Numbered from the stretch's first letter, positions 1-13,541 are shown. The stretch is 56,336 bases of DNA from Gyrodactylus bullatarudis (GCA_012064415.1 SSNU01000276.1:9950-66285); one strand, 5' to 3'. Notes: a model not told the origin generated them from the letters alone. A program made the numbers and translations.

Positions 1-196
1 GATTGGGTTTATATAGATTAATTAAGAATTTCTCTTTGACCCATACATCTATGCTGTCATCTCCAGGGTTTTTGTACAAAATGGAAAAATTCGAAACTGA
101 AGCAGCATGTTTCTCCTGTTTGATATGTCTATGGAGATGACAGCATAGATGTATGGGTCAAAGAGAAATTCTTAATTAATCTATATAAACCCAATC
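1..196. repeat. Perfect inverted repeat (hairpin), 65-bp arms
   Basis: Bases 1-65 and 132-196 are exact reverse complements, separated by a 66-base loop. The left arm starts at the window edge, so it may be longer. The right arm runs straight into a dispersed repeat (132-445) that has a second copy near 22.65 kb without this hairpin. The structure is therefore a fold-back created by copying the repeat end in reverse, or an assembly join. This is read directly from sequence. Confidence 0.9.
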
Positions 197-445
197 TATG
201 TGTTCAAAAAAACTATTCTTATAACCTTCAACTCCCCTGGCCTATGTGAGCTTTTTCAATCTCTCCACTGTTGCTATTTATTGGAGAGTTTTGGTGTTTT
301 TTCAGCTTACATATTATTCTAATTTTATTCATCTTTTACTATTTCTTTCATTATTTGTAAAATATTATCTTGAATGAATCTTTTAACTTTTATCATTTTT
401 AAAGCAATGCCACTGATGATGCTTTAAGAAATACGTATATGGTTT
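132..445 (+). repeat. Dispersed repeat, copy A
   Basis: About 300 bases align by eye with 22645-22945 in the same orientation. They share the blocks 'ctatgtgagctttttca', 'ttggagagttttggtg' and 'gccactgatgatgcttta'. There is no open frame of note. The end carries CTGATGA...GAAAT, reminiscent of a decayed hammerhead core but without a stem II (see rejected items). Confidence 0.8.
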
Positions 446-487
446 TTAAATATAATTCTTTCTTACACATTCCCAAACCTGAAGAAT

Positions 488-547
488 AGTTTTCTCATAT
501 CGATGGCCGATTTAAGTAATTTTGCAAAATTTCGTCTAAGTCTAACA
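488..547 (+). repeat. Short direct repeat shared with 3016-3073
   Basis: The two segments share 'tcatatcgatgg' followed by 'cgattt-agtaattttg' and 'aatttcgtc-aagtcta'. They bracket the SEC14-like coding exons, with one copy beyond its stop and one in its first intron. The function is unknown and it is probably a transposon relic. Confidence 0.6.
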
Positions 548-763
548 AGTACAGTGGCGCATTTCGTACTGATTAAGACTTGTCAGTACATCATAGCCAG
601 TATTCGCAACGGATCTTTTTCAACTCCACAGTTTTTTTAATTCTGCCACCGTAAGTAGAATATTATTTAACTCTCTTATGGAATTGAAACATTTAGGTGT
701 CAGAAGAGAAGGTTCCATAGGAATATTTCTGAAGAATATACAATGAATTTTAGCTACAAATTT

Positions 764-769
764 TTTATT
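764..769 (-). promoter_or_regulatory. Poly(A) signal of the SEC14-like gene
   Basis: AATAAA on the minus strand lies 22 bases after the TGA at 791-793. It implies a very short 3' untranslated region. Confidence 0.6.
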
Positions 770-790
770 ATCACTAATAATTTATGTTCA

Positions 791-3644
791 TCATCTTAAA
801 GAAACACTTATGTAAACCGTTTTATGATTAACATAGCTGTATGAGTTATCCAGAATCAAATAATACTTTCCATCCTCCTTGACTGGAAAGGAACCCGTCT
901 CAGGAACTAAATGGGAATTGATTCTCATTGGCCGGAGAATTTCATTATTACTGCCATCTGTGCGTTCTGATAATAATCCAAAACCAATACAAGCCTTATC
1001 AGATATAATTATCCAATTCAGGGTCTGGCCAACTTTGCCCTTTCCGATCATCAGGTCCTCACGAGCACCTCGTCCAACTTTAACCTCAATAAAGTCATCA
1101 CGATCATATTCCTTAAAAATGTCTCCGTAGTAGAGGGAGTGATCAAGATCCTTCGGCCACTTTATTAGATCATGGCAATAAGGGTCACCAGCTGGTTCTT
1201 CCCTTTTACCTCCGTAGCACGCTGGTAAAACATCGGCATCGATATATTTCAGTAAAGTTCCACCTGGTTGACTACCCAAAACCTTGAATATTTAAGTGTT
1301 TAATCAAAAAATTTTATGTATTAGTTTACCAATAAAACTTTGTTCTTAGGCATTTGAGAAGTAATTCATCAAAGATTATCAATGATAAATAGTATCTTAT
1401 CGTCGGACTCCATCGGGATAAATACGAAAAAAAAATTAGAAAAATACTTAAAATTGCCCGGTTGTCAATTTTTGAATTTGATAATTTCAAAGATTTCATT
1501 TCAAACTAATACCAAATCAGAATAAGACAAAAAGAAATTTGCCCATAGAAAAAACTTGACCTTACTTTCTTGTTGCTAAAAGGTCTGTCTTGAAGAAATT
1601 CTCGATTAATTTGAAAATTATTTTGTAAAAATCATAAATTCCCTAATTCATTGGGAATAGCTCTAGGTATTTTCTTTGATTCTTGCACATATTAAAGAGA
1701 TTAAAGATAAGATTCGACTTTTTCTTACAAAAATTTTGGTCTTCACGCGTTCAGTAAGGAATCGCTGGACAAGGGAAAACACTTTGGTGATTATTCCATT
1801 TGCATTGACAAAGAATAACTTGGCGAAAATCTCTGGAAAGTACCATGTCAGATATTCTCCAAGTTCAAAGTTGAAAGCTCGATAATCACCTCCGAATGAT
1901 GTTATCTTGGCATCTTTAAAGTCAAAAATCATGTAGACCTGATCGATGGTCTTGTTGAATCTTTTTGAGGCTTCCTTTATTCTAGCCTCAATGTCAATAT
2001 AAGTTTTCAATCTCTGATTTGCTAGATTCATGTACCGCATCGAATGACGTAAGCCTTCAATGTCGGTCTTACCAATTGGCACGACAATAACAGGATGTCC
2101 AAGCTTGCTATAGCCGATTGGACCGCCAGGACTGAAATATTCTGATGTTGCTACATTATCTAACTCCACGTTGTACATCATGTGGGCTAGCTGAAAGAAA
2201 AAAAATAGTTTAGTTTTTGCTAGCTTGGAAGAAATTTTTCAAAATTAATTAAATCGCCCATCGATTAATTTAATCTAAGAGTATGTTGATATTATCCCAC
2301 CAAATTTACAGTCGGTTGCGAAACTCATTGGCCACTCAAGTCCGAAGAAACTGGGGTGTAACATACCGTGAAAAATATACTAATAAATCAAAAATTTATC
2401 AAAAATTCATTGGTGCATTTAGTTTTCCGTTTAACTTCTGTTTTCAAGGGTAAAATTTATAAGCGTCAGAAGTTGAGTTTTTTAAGCTTTATTGTGAGGA
2501 TCAGAGACGTGTTAGAGACTTTGAAAGTATCAATAAATACAAAAGAGAAGGTCCTTTTTCATAAGAACATTAAAGTTTCCCTTAAAAAGCACTCTAAATC
2601 AGGGTTTTGGATCACATATTGAAGGGGTGTCAATTATACGTTCACTCAAGCTTCGAATGGTCTAGTTTGATAGGTAAAAAAGTGCTGATTTCATAAATAT
2701 TCAGGGCATGAAAATTAGTTCATCAGATCACTAGTGATTGGATCTTGAAATCCAGATCATATTTTTATTGAAAATCTGTATTTTTAGGTTTCTTATCAGG
2801 GCGAAATACCAGGAGTAAATGGAATCAAAAAATCATTCATTTATAAGAATAATATTCTAGAACCTTTTATCTGATCCTAAACCAGCCATAGGGATAGGGA
2901 TGAAAAAAATTTTGATCGATCAAAAAAATATTTTAAATTGAAAATTTTCACAACTTTTTTCAATTCCAAAAGCGAAATTTGGAGGGATAATTTTAAAATA
3001 TTTGAAGATTGAATTTATCATATCGATGGTCGATTTTAGTAATTTTGGAAAATTTCGTCCAAGTCTAGCAGATATGAAATTCGGAATCTATAAATTTTGC
3101 TAAAAATATATTTTTTCCTCAAAACTCTATTTTTTGTTAAAAATTATTCCTTAAATATACAAATATAATTAGCAAAATTGGTGACTTGGACCTTCCCAAG
3201 TTTTTCTACATGTCATTCAAGTAGTCATTCACTAGTGTGGGAATCATTCATTTTTATTGCGGGAAAATGAATGAATTTTGATGATCCAAGACCTGCTAGA
3301 AAAATGGCGGGAAAATTGCTTTGAAAGTCAATTTTAAGTTTAAAAATATGTATGTTCATATTTTTCATAAATTAGTCTCATAAACTTCATCAAGTTAAAG
3401 AAAATTATAATACAGTATTAGTACATACATAGCTGTTTTCTTTCCATTCAAGATATTCTCGAATACGATCCTGTGCCTTTTTCAGACTCCATTCGTTGGC
3501 AATGAGAAATCGTAGGAAGAATGTCTCGCCGTAGCCAATGAGTCTGTTATCCAACTCCCTCAGTTCATCACTAAATTTATGGAGAGTCTTCAAGTTTAGC
3601 TCTGAGCACTCATCAATAAGGGCAGTTGAATCAGCAGCACTCAT
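791..3644 (-). CDS. SEC14-like protein (CRAL-TRIO + GOLD), three exons
   Basis: Exons are 3644-3429, 2190-1729 and 1282-791, all joined in phase 0 (donors GTATGT and GTAAGA; acceptors TTTCTTTCAG and TTCAAG). The product is 389 residues, close to the roughly 400 usual for SEC14-like lipid-binding proteins. The start ATG at 3644 has A at -3. Residues about 40-70 form the CRAL-TRIO N-terminal helices (FLRFLIANEW...EYLEW). Residues about 73-240 are the lipid-binding CRAL-TRIO domain, with GGPIGYSKLGHPV in place of the usual GG..GYD..G.PV and with YMIFDFKDAK. Residues about 265-389 are a GOLD beta-sandwich ending LILDNSYSYVNHKT. Such proteins are cytosolic binders or transfer proteins for hydrophobic ligands. 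The splice into exon 3 (KIF-VLGSQPGG...LLKYI) follows the family closely. No signal peptide is seen. The family call is strong; the ligand cannot be inferred. Extra 5' untranslated exons are possible. Confidence 0.9.
2311..2350 (+). repeat. Short repeated motif in SEC14-like intron 1
   Basis: The core 'ggttgcgaaactcattggcc' followed by 'actcaagtccgaag' recurs in opposite orientation at 36281-36320 and, diverged, at 35491-35520. It is a short interspersed motif of unknown origin. Confidence 0.6.
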
Positions 3645-4534
3645 GCTTCACAAATTGTCAGTTAGAAGAGTTAGTTGAAATTACGAAAGAGATTGTAATT
3701 TATACACACGAGGGTTTTCCACTTCTAGGCATTTCACAATTCATTCAATTACAATCTTGATTACAATGGAGGACTGCTCAATTACATTGAAAAGTTTCAC
3801 TAACAAGATTTTCTCTGCTGACACATTCAATTTTCTTGTTTTATTGATTTTATTTTATAGAGCTAGTCAATCTTTTAATAGAAGTTAACCTACTTATTAC
3901 ACTTGAATTTCGCATTATCAATGATAACGACACTGATAAGTTATCATTCTCACGGTGAGAATCTCACCTCAAAAGTTAAGAATTTTGAGACACGATGTAA
4001 AAATAGAAACGTGTAACTACTTTTAAGTAGCTACAAATAAAAATAATAATATTATGTTCTAACAATATTGAATTGATATATTTTTAGCCATCTGTTCTCA
4101 CAAGATCCAATTAGCATGCTGTAGGTGCTCTGAAAAATCCTCAAATCTCCTGAATCACTTTACTGAGCTCAACCACAGTAGAATTATGATGTTGTCAATT
4201 CTGATTTGATGTATAATTTTCTCTCAAGGAGATGTGAACTTCCTTTCTCTGTATTTCCTCAGGAGAGTCTAATTTGATCAAGCTTTTCTTACTTAAACTT
4301 TTAGTGAAAGACTTAAAGCTAATCTTTGGAAGTCTGAGTGAATAGTAGTAGTTTTCATTTACACAAATCTTGAAAAGATTCTATTTCGGATACAGTAGTT
4401 GCAAAGATATTAAGAATAGGTTTTATTAATCTACTCATACAAGTGGTTGGGATTTTAGAGAAGAATTTTGGAATTAACTCTATAAAATCTCTCAAAAAGC
4501 TTTTAAATTAAGGCGAGAAAGAATTAATTTCCCA
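3645..4534. other. Upstream region of the SEC14-like gene, no further gene seen
   Basis: This should hold the promoter and 5' untranslated sequence of the minus-strand gene. I see no convincing TATA box. A short palindrome occurs around 3945-3960 (tctcacggtgaga). A weak minus-strand acceptor-like site with short downstream sequence near 4090-4130 could be a 5' untranslated exon, but this is unsupported. Confidence 0.4.
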
Positions 4535-5011
4535 TTGTAGAATAGAGATGTACCAAATTTTTCAACTTTAAAATCTACTCAATTGATAATACTATGACTT
4601 CTTGACATTATTTTATTTTATTCAAGATCAAGTATCAAAATGCTTTTCCGTAATAATACTCAAGTTTAACGATCAGACTTTTTTTTTAATTCCGCTAGAT
4701 TTTCAATGAATTTTTACTACGTTTTAACTAAAATTTCGTATATCTTTTTTGATGATAATAAGCTTCAAGTGTTTTTTCAATGAAAATAGCATTAGAATCA
4801 TGTTAGGATCATTTCTGTTAAATTTTGTTATACCACTATGCCTACAAGAGAATTTAGGGAAATGGGCAATGCACAACTATGCATGGGATTGCAAACGAAT
4901 TTTCATTTATTTTAGATCTCATACATCATTTTTATCAAAATTAAATGTGGAAATTTCACGGAAAATTTTGATTTAATAATAGGTAAAAATTCGTTACATC
5001 TCTATTGTAGA
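4535..5011. repeat. Fold-back (MITE-like) element
   Basis: 'gaatagagatgtaccaaatt' at about 4540-4560 is the imperfect reverse complement of 4985-5011. The interior contains 'aatgaatttttactac', a block shared with repeats at 17.2 kb, 33.35 kb and 41.97 kb. There is no coding capacity, which fits a non-autonomous DNA element. Confidence 0.55.
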
Positions 5012-8000
5012 CAATTCTATCTACTTTTCACTCATCTTTAGAACTGTAACACAGTATTAATTTGGGAGATTATTTTCCAATAGGGCATCCGTTTGACATT
5101 GTACCCTGTAGGGATATTGTAATGACACTCTGTGTACTTTTAGTATTTATGCATTCATGATGAATTTCACATACAGAGAAAAATATCCAAAACAAGCCAT
5201 TGAGATTTTGTTTTCCAAACATACTCACAAAAGTACATTTGTGTGTGTCACCCCTTTCCTCTCACTCTTGCTACCCTACTTGTGAGTATATGTCGTCGTG
5301 CAAAGAGAATAGAACATAAACGTAAGTGTCGTATGTATGTTTATTCATTATCCTCGTATTTATCCTTAAAATGTACTTTTACAAATAAAGAGTGGGTAGT
5401 GAGAGAAAAAATCATTGAAAAAAATATACTAGTAATAAAAATAATAGCATATGCAGAATATTATCTTGTGTTTGTGTGTGTATTACAAGTGTGACTTTGT
5501 CCTGTCCCCTCACTTCATATCACCCCACCCCCACTTAATGTACTTTAAGAATGAAAATGCACATAAAAACAGAATATCAACAATACTTCAGCACCTTATG
5601 ATTATAATTATTATGTGTGCGTAAGTATGCCCTCTTTGGGCATAAAAGTACTTTTGATTGTATATTGGGAAATGTACTGCTGATATTCTTATTTTATATT
5701 CAACACAGATGAATGATCAAATCCCATAAAGAGAGAGAGAGATAGGCATACACACAGGAAGGAATGAACATAACTAACATCAAGGGGTTAATTTATTTCC
5801 CTCGATCCCTTCCCTCTTACATCGATGATCTACACATTGCACCAACCTATTCATTTTTATTCTTTCCCCTTGGATGAGATGAGTTAGACTCTCTCTAATG
5901 TAGATAATACATAAAAATCGAAGATGACGCGTATGTGTACAGATGTCTATTCTTTCTTTAATATATTTGAGTGCGTTAGTATAGACATGGAGAGGAGAGA
6001 AAATTAAAGTAGGTGGAGAATTTCCATTTACTATACTGGTGATTTGACCTTGGTAGTTCACCACCAGATGCAGGCAAATTCATACTATATTTATTCTATA
6101 TAAAATCGATAAAAGCTAGAATTCATTATTGTACTAATACTATTATATACTACAGAGAAGAGTTATCCTCATAAAAAGGGGAATGAAAAATGTACTTTAG
6201 CTTCTCCCACTTATTTGCCCTCCTGAATTGTATGTGTGTATTGTATGCAAAAGTATATACTCTTTCTGTTCATTCACATGAAGCAATACACCAAGATTTT
6301 ATGTTTTCATGTGTGCTTGTATGATGATATGAGCAATGAATGAAATTTGTAAAATGTGACGAAGACACACTCTTTCTACAGTAGTTGTAGTAAGTAAATA
6401 TCAATGAATTTTAAGTTCATTGTATGTAGTATCTTTCAAAAACGTGGGCGTTGGTATGCATTCATAGTATAGAGAAGGGGGTTAGATAGATGAATATGTA
6501 CAGGGGTGGTGGGATAGTACGTTGAACTTGAATTGAACTTACGAGGTCATCATCATCATCATCATCATCAACTATAAAAAACATACGAAATTTGGAAAAT
6601 GAGAGTTAAGGACTTTATTTTTCTTTGTACACAACAGCTAAGAGAAAAACAACAAGAACTATGGGGTATGAAAAAAATCCATTTCTTTATTTCTCTCTTC
6701 TTGAATAGAACAAAATGAAAAAGAGGAAATTTAGTACAGTAAAGCAAAAAGGAATAAAGTTTGATTGATAAACTTTTTTATTACCATTAAAAGAGAATGT
6801 GCTAAAAAGAGATTACACGCGTGTTAATCCTAAAGTTCAAATCTAGAGGTTTATAATAAATGCATATTAGAATAAAAACTCAGTGACTCATTACTCATAC
6901 TCGGGTCTTGAGAGGCCTTTTCAGATTTACTCTGGGAAAATCTCTCAGTCAATAGTTACTACTTGTCAGAGATTCACGAAAATTTGAGATCCTACGCAAG
7001 AATTTTTACAAAACACTCAAAATTTCGAAAAAGCCCAGATTCCCCACTTTGTTTTAACTTTGAGGTTCTCGATTTCGAAGATAAAAAATTCGAATTCGCA
7101 TAGGAAAATTCACAGGAACCATTGTTGGAAATTGAACAATTTTTCTAAAAATCTCTCCTCTAATGATGATCGATATTTGATTAGGGTCCTGCAGAATTCT
7201 AATTTTCAGAATGGTTCTTAAAAAATTTTTATAAATAAACATTCTTGTAAATTCCTAACAATTTTACCTTGGAAATTTCACAGTATATTAATCAGAGAAA
7301 GCAATTTTGTGATTATCTATAACAGGCTACAATAAATTAATCAGATACAGCTTATTAACAGAAGATTTATTCTCGTTTTGATTCTGAAGGATCTTACAAA
7401 TCGACAAATTTTTGAGCTCAAACGGTGTAAAAGTGGAAATAGCCTAATTCCGGCCAAATTGAATTTTATGGTAGAATTAAAAAAAATTAATTCACTGACT
7501 TTTTTGTAATTAGCTGTTGTAAACAAAGTTTAATTTAGCCTTTATTTATCAATTAACCTGAAAGAGAAAAACATCCTTTTAAAACTCAATTTGTACTTGT
7601 GATGAAAACAGAGTTAGACCCAGCTTTGGTAAATATTTATTCACCATGAAGGCTACCCTTGATATGCATGAGAAGAAATACAGATTACTCCGTCATCTTC
7701 AAGTTTTATATTTATTTCTGAGTGGAAAGAAATGCCGAGAAAGAAATGATGGCCTCTATTTATTCAGCAATGCAGAGTTGTAGAAAATATATAAATGAGG
7801 GCCTCTATATTATTTCAGTTAGCTACTGTTTGCTGTATTGCTTAGTGTCAGTGGAACCCCTACATTTAAAAGTATTTATATACATTGTGCATATATTATG
7901 TAGTAAAAAGTGAATTGCAAATAAATAAAATACTCTCTAATACATATTTACCATTGTGTTGTGTATATGAAAGTTTAACCATCTCTCTGAATGCATACAT

Positions 8001-9440
8001 TAAAGACGAAAGAAGTTCACCTTAGAGAAAGAGAAATTTTTATTAACTTGGATAATTTAAAAAATGTTTTAAATGGTTTAGGCATCTTTCTTCATTATTC
8101 TCTTTTTTTGAAGACTGTCTTCTGAATGCTGAATTTTCAAATTGAATCTCTCAGCAACAATATGAGTTGGTAGCCCACTTATAAAGAGATAGGGACACAC
8201 CGTGACCTTAAAATCAGTACAAAAATTACGATGGAGAAAATGTATTTTTTGCATTCTTCTATTCTCTTGTGACAGGTTGTAGGGCTAAATAATTTATTAA
8301 TCATAAAGTACTCTGTACGATTTGAGTAGAACTCGAAACGTGTGTGACCTTAGAAAAAAAATGTGACCCTTGTAGTTTGTTTTCACATTTTTTATTATTG
8401 TCTATGCCTAACTGATTGTTTTTATATTTTTGTATGTTTGACCTGGAAAAAAAGCTTGCATTAATGACAGCGTCAATCCCTTTTTCTCGCCATTCGTCCA
8501 AGTTCGAATACAATCGATACGATATTGAAAGTTTAAAATAACAATACAAACATATCTACGAGTGAAGGCTAAAGCCTAATTAATTTTGCAGTCTTTGATC
8601 AATACAGAAATCAGAATTCATGTTATATGAACTAGCTATCGGATATTCTATTCTCAAGATAGATACGTGTTTTCTGTTTTGGATTTCGAATCATAATAAT
8701 TATAAATTAGAGTTATTCTTTTATAGCTCATATTCGTTCATATTGTCAAATATCACACTTATTTTATCCAAGTCTCTCAGTTTCTTCTCTTGGCTTGCTC
8801 AAATTCATCGAGAGAATTGAAATGAAATATAAGAAACTCTTTTTCATCATATACAGAGAATGAGAAATAAAGAGAAAACTTTTGACTTGAATTGGGTTTT
8901 GTTCAAGTGTGAAGAGATAGTTAGTCCTTTAATTGTAGTTTAATGACACAAAAAACAAAAAGTAAATTCTGCTCAAAAGAATTGGTCCATTTTAGAGTTG
9001 TGAGAAAATTTTCATCAATGAGCATTCTTAAAAAGTCGACTTTTACATACTTTGAATCGGTGAAGCTGTTTTCTGAAGTTGATTTCACATTCGAATTAAG
9101 TAATAAACTTATGAAAAAAAAGATTTTGTTGTGTAAACTAATAAAATTCACAAATATAAATAGGAAGAGTAAAAGAATTTTTCTTCTAATCAATGATCTA
9201 TTCTTGAATCATAAAATTTACTTTTCGATCTCGAATTCTACTTTGATAAAACTGTCTATCTTTCAGTAATATTCTACATTCGGAACAGAAGTGCGTGAAA
9301 ATACACAATATCAAATACAGTTCTTGCAAGTTTTTAGGTCCGACTACGTAGAAGAGAGAAGTCCCAGAGAATTTTTTTTCATGACTCGCATTCAATCTTT
9401 TGTCTATCCTATGATCTGTTAATACGCTGATTACGAATCT
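5012..9440. other. Gene-free stretch with simple sequence
   Basis: AT-rich DNA with TG/CA- and GA-rich patches (for example GAGAGAGAGAGA near 5731) and a CAT microsatellite at 6548-6570. Open frames here overlap on both strands (for example 8921-9269) and show no recognisable domain, so I do not call them. A minus-strand stretch around 8450-8540 (LDEWREKGIDAV) looks slightly coding but lacks a good donor. Confidence 0.5.
6548..6570 (+). repeat. (CAT)n microsatellite
   Basis: Uninterrupted CAT trinucleotide repeat, about eight units. Confidence 0.9.
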
Positions 9441-9700
9441 AAAGTTGTTTTAACGCAATTATTTTTGGTCCAGAAGTTATCGATAAAAATGGGTCATATT
9501 TTAGCTTTAGCAGATAGAGTTCAGGCGATTGCATTTTTGAATTCTAGAGGTATGATTCCTCGATAAAAGTTACCTTACTTTTTATCTATGACCCTGGGAA
9601 GTAGGTTTTCAAAAAACGTTTTAAACAAAACTTAATTTTTCGAGTTTGACGAATGATAGAGCCAAGATCTTTGCGTATTCCAGGAGATTAATAAACTTCC
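9440..9700 (+). repeat. Dispersed repeat R3, copy 1
   Basis: Contains 'ttagcagatagagttcagg', 'cttactttttatctatgacc' and 'gtttgacgaatgatagag'. The same blocks occur inverted at 34190-34240 and 34640-34770, and partly at 10840-10940. There is no open frame. It is probably an old non-autonomous element. Confidence 0.65.
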
Positions 9701-10599
9701 TATCGAATGGGTGACAAACGAAGTATTTTCTGAGGCTCGAATGAATAATAATGAGTTGTTAAAATGACGTGTGATAGAACTATCCCTGTGGAACTTTAAG
9801 GGTTAATTGTTCTACATCAGTGTTATGAATATTTTCCTTCATTTTCTCAAAAACGAAAAGATTTTAACTTGAATGCAATGGGAAAGAAATGAAGCATTTG
9901 TGATTAATCAATGAATTCTTTTTCGCTTCTTTTAAAAATAAATTTCCTATACAGATAAAGCTTGAACTATTCCTTTTTTCAAATGTGGTACCATTGTAGG
10001 AATGTATTCTAAGGAAAGGATTTGTGCCATCATGTTTTTCTGAAGATATAACCGCATTTATTTGGTAGTATTTTATCAGAGCTCTTCATCATCTCATATC
10101 GCATGGATGAATCATTAAAGCAACTTTTGGAAAGGAAAGAATTTTCCTCAACACTCTGTTTCCTTGCCAATAAATTAGAAGTTGATTTATGCTGGTGCAA
10201 AATAGAATTCCTCTAATAAACAATTCATCATTCAACTTGTAATTATGTTCGAGTAACACATCTTCAATCTATTTGGTTTTCCAAGAGATTATAGATATTG
10301 TAACCTGAGTCATATCGTTTAGAGGTTTTATAACGCAAGCTATTCTCGATGATTTTCACAAAAGCTCAATTATTTCATCTAGGCCCATAATTTGGAAACT
10401 GGTTCAAGGCTTGAATTTTCCTTTTTATTATACTCTGAGATGAAAATTTTGTTTCAGTGATGTTATCATTGTCAGAAATAAGAAGATGATGCCGAGCGTT
10501 TCACAAATAAAATTTTATTGATTTCCAGGGATCAAGATTTTATATCAGGATCATCATTAGACAAGAAAAACAGAAATGGTCGTTGAGATTTCAGGAATC

Positions 10600-10940
10600 T
10601 GATTTCGTTTGTTATCAGTATTTGATCATATCAATTCTTCGAAATCAACTAATTTTTAATCAGATTCAACTTATGAGCTTATGAAGAAACATTGCACTAT
10701 TTTTGAGCTCAAACATAATAAATAGCCTAGATTTTGTCGGAATAAAATATTTTCAAAAATATTTCTATATCCTGAATAGTCTGATTATGAATCAACAGTT
10801 GTTATAACTTATAACTTATAACGCATTAAGTTCAGGAGATATCGATCAAAAATTGGATCATATTTTGAAGGTTTAGCGGATAGAGTTCAGAAAAAATGTC
10901 ATTTTTAATCTATGATCCTGGGAAATAGGTTTAGAAATAA
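10600..10940 (+). repeat. Dispersed repeat R3, copy 2 (partial)
   Basis: Shares 'ggatagagttcag' and 'tctatgatcctgggaaatag' with the copy at 9440-9700, and 'atttttgagctcaaac' with sequence near 7410. It is diverged. Confidence 0.5.
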
Positions 10941-10983
10941 AAAGTTTTAAACTAAACTTGTCAATTTGAAAAAACAATAAACT

Positions 10984-11654
10984 AAAGCTAGTTAATATGA
11001 AGATGGGTATTTAAGATTTTTACAAAATTCTCAATTTTTTCATCAAGAAATCGAATTTGATCAAGATTTTATGGAATATGAATCATGAAACCAATTTTCA
11101 CGATTTTTCGAAAAAATCAATTTTCAAGGATTTTATGGCATATTTTAAATCCAGAGCGCCAAAATTCCATTTTTTTGGACTTTGAGTTGATAATTTTTGT
11201 TGATATCAAAGTCAGAGAGTATTCTAAAATGGATTTTTAGGATCGCAATAAGACAAGAAAACCAATCATCACCGTAAAACTTTTAAAAAATCAGTAATTT
11301 TTCTGGGATTTTGGATCATCAAAATTTCATTAATTTTCAAGTAGCGAAAATGATCAGAAAATGAATATTCAATTTTTGCACTATGATGGGATGATTCTCA
11401 CAATCTTATCCAACATATTTCATTCCCTTGTCTAATCGAGATCCAAATAAAAAACTTTTGATTACTCTCTGACTTTGATATCAACAAAAATTATCAAAAA
11501 AATTCAAAAGTCCAAAATAATTGAATTTTGGCGCTAAGTCGGAATTTGAAATATGTCATAATATCCTTGAAAATTGATTTCTTCGATAAATTTTTTCTTC
11601 AAATTGAGAATTGTGTTAAAACCATAAATTCCCATCTTCAAATTAGCTAGCTTT
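10984..11654. repeat. Long fold-back element, family F1
   Basis: The termini match as inverted repeats ('aaagctagttaatatgaag' against the reverse complement of 'cttcaaattagctagcttt'), and similarity continues inward for roughly 200 bases on each side. It is related to 18534-19578: both share 'catcaagaaatcgaatttga', 'gcgccaaa' and 'actttgagttga'. There is no protein-coding capacity. It resembles a MITE or foldback transposon, and its RNA would form a very long hairpin. Confidence 0.8.
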
Positions 11655-13541
11655 ATTGTTGAATTAATGGTATATCAGAATAGAATTGAAATTTCAATAA
11701 AGTACACACAAATAAAATCAAGTTTATACGTAATGTATGATTGGAAATAATAGATTAAAAAAATACAATTTCAATAACAATAGAGTACAATATACCACTT
11801 TCTACATTGCACAGTAAAATATACATTTTAGTATGGAGTAGTAAGGCAATATCAATTGAAACGAAGAAAAAAAAAACAGGATCACTCTAGAATCTGGATA
11901 TTGGACAAGTTTTATGGTTGCATGATGAACCTACTACTTTTAGTATTAGAATTGTAGAAACAAATACTAATACAATATTTAGTAATAATACGTCTTGTAC
12001 TATGAATATTTATGTATTTTCTTCCAAATTCATGTATCCATCCAATGGATTGTGTTCTTAAACATAGGAAATGCTAGTATAGAAGGAACGGTTCTCTTTG
12101 ACTTACCGATTTTGCATCTCTCATACAAAATAAATGGTATTTGAATCTGAACCAAATCTAATTGTTATCGGAATTAATCTATCTCAAATTTTCAGCAAGA
12201 ACTCGAAATTATCAAAGATATAACCTAAACTAGATTAACATGCATGAAGAAACACAATGCCAAATTTCCATATTTCTAACCTATTAGTTGAATTTTTTTG
12301 TTGATTTCAAAGTGATCGAGAGAGATCACAAGTTTATTTTTCGGGTTCATAAACTAAAAATTCTTCAACTAGTTTACAAAAATTTAAATTTACAAATTAA
12401 CCGCCTTGTATACTTGAATGCTCAAATATATCTTGGTTAACTTTATGATTCTGATGCAGGTGCTTTTAGAAAGGGTATCGATTTGATTCTGTCAGCAATA
12501 TCTTTCTTTCTGTATCAAAAAGTCTTCTCTTTTACAAGAGATATAAATATATTTTTGTACTTCTCATACATCTTATAGATTAATTAAGAGCAAAGTTCAT
12601 TTATAAGTATTTACTCTCTATGAGAGATCACTTTAATCTCCGTTCTTTGGCAGGTACATCTTCTTTTTTGATTACATCTATTGATCTTAGATTTGATCGA
12701 AATGAACTTCTCATGTTATGTATCAATAAACTTCTTAATCAAGTGGAATAATAGACACTAGCTGAATATAAAAAAATTTATTAAGCAACTGATATCACAA
12801 AATAGGGTTCATAGTAATGAGTACTGATGCCTAAAAATTAATTTTTTATAATTATCGGTATGACTAAATGAAAATCAAAATTCCGGCGCATTTACCTTTG
12901 TATAGACTTTCTGAACTAGAAAAAAACGTGTTCTAGCAAGCAAAGACTATTCTTTTTAAGATCTTAGAACTGTGATCAGTAAAAAATATTGTCATCTTTT
13001 AACCTATGAACAGAAATCGAACGATCAAATTAAATTTTTCCTTCAAAGAACAAATTTTACTCTTTTCCTCAAAACGTAGATTGAATTTTTTCTTTCTTTG
13101 AACACTGTTCAATGAACAGTCTCAACACTGCCAATTTTTTACTTAGGCTCAGTTTTTTGGCGGTGTTTCTTGTATTCTTATTGATATTATCATTTAAACA
13201 GTTCATTATTTGGGCAATTATTTGAATTATTGCTCAAGTTATGGCTTTTTCGGCTACCTATGTGATTGAAATTGCATTTTATTGATCATTTAGTTACTAA
13301 GAAATGGTGATTTCATTGGAAAACTGTTTGGTATATAAAATTTACAACATATTTTTTGTATGAGATGTAGTGCTTCGTTTTCATTCGTATCGATTATTCT
13401 CGTTTCTAAAAATATCGTTAAGTAATTTTGAATGAATCCAATTGAAATTTACGAAACCTTTTCAACTTTGAGATCGATTGCAAAAGTTAAATATTAAAGT
13501 AATTCGACAAGATATACAGAAAAGTAATATTATTCTTCGAA
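11655..13541. other. No gene seen
   Basis: AT-rich sequence without a credible exon, RNA gene or long repeat that I could recognise. Confidence 0.4.

Noticed and set aside
412..440. CTGATGA...GAAAT as a hammerhead ribozyme (also 22912-22940)
   Set aside because: The core pieces are present but bases between them cannot form stem II, and no stem I partner is visible; at best a decayed copy.
5780..6064. 94-codon minus-strand frame
   Set aside because: No domain and the sequence is simple-repeat-like (GAGAGA, GTGTGT) around it.
7722..7913. Plus-strand frame with ERNAEKEMMASIYSAMQSC
   Set aside because: Non-ATG start, second half is noise, and a splice site only in one plausible place; not supportable.
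8921..9269. Overlapping frames of 90 and 108 codons on both strands
   Set aside because: Both are Phe/Ile/Lys/Ser-rich noise with no domain; open frames on both strands reflect low GC.
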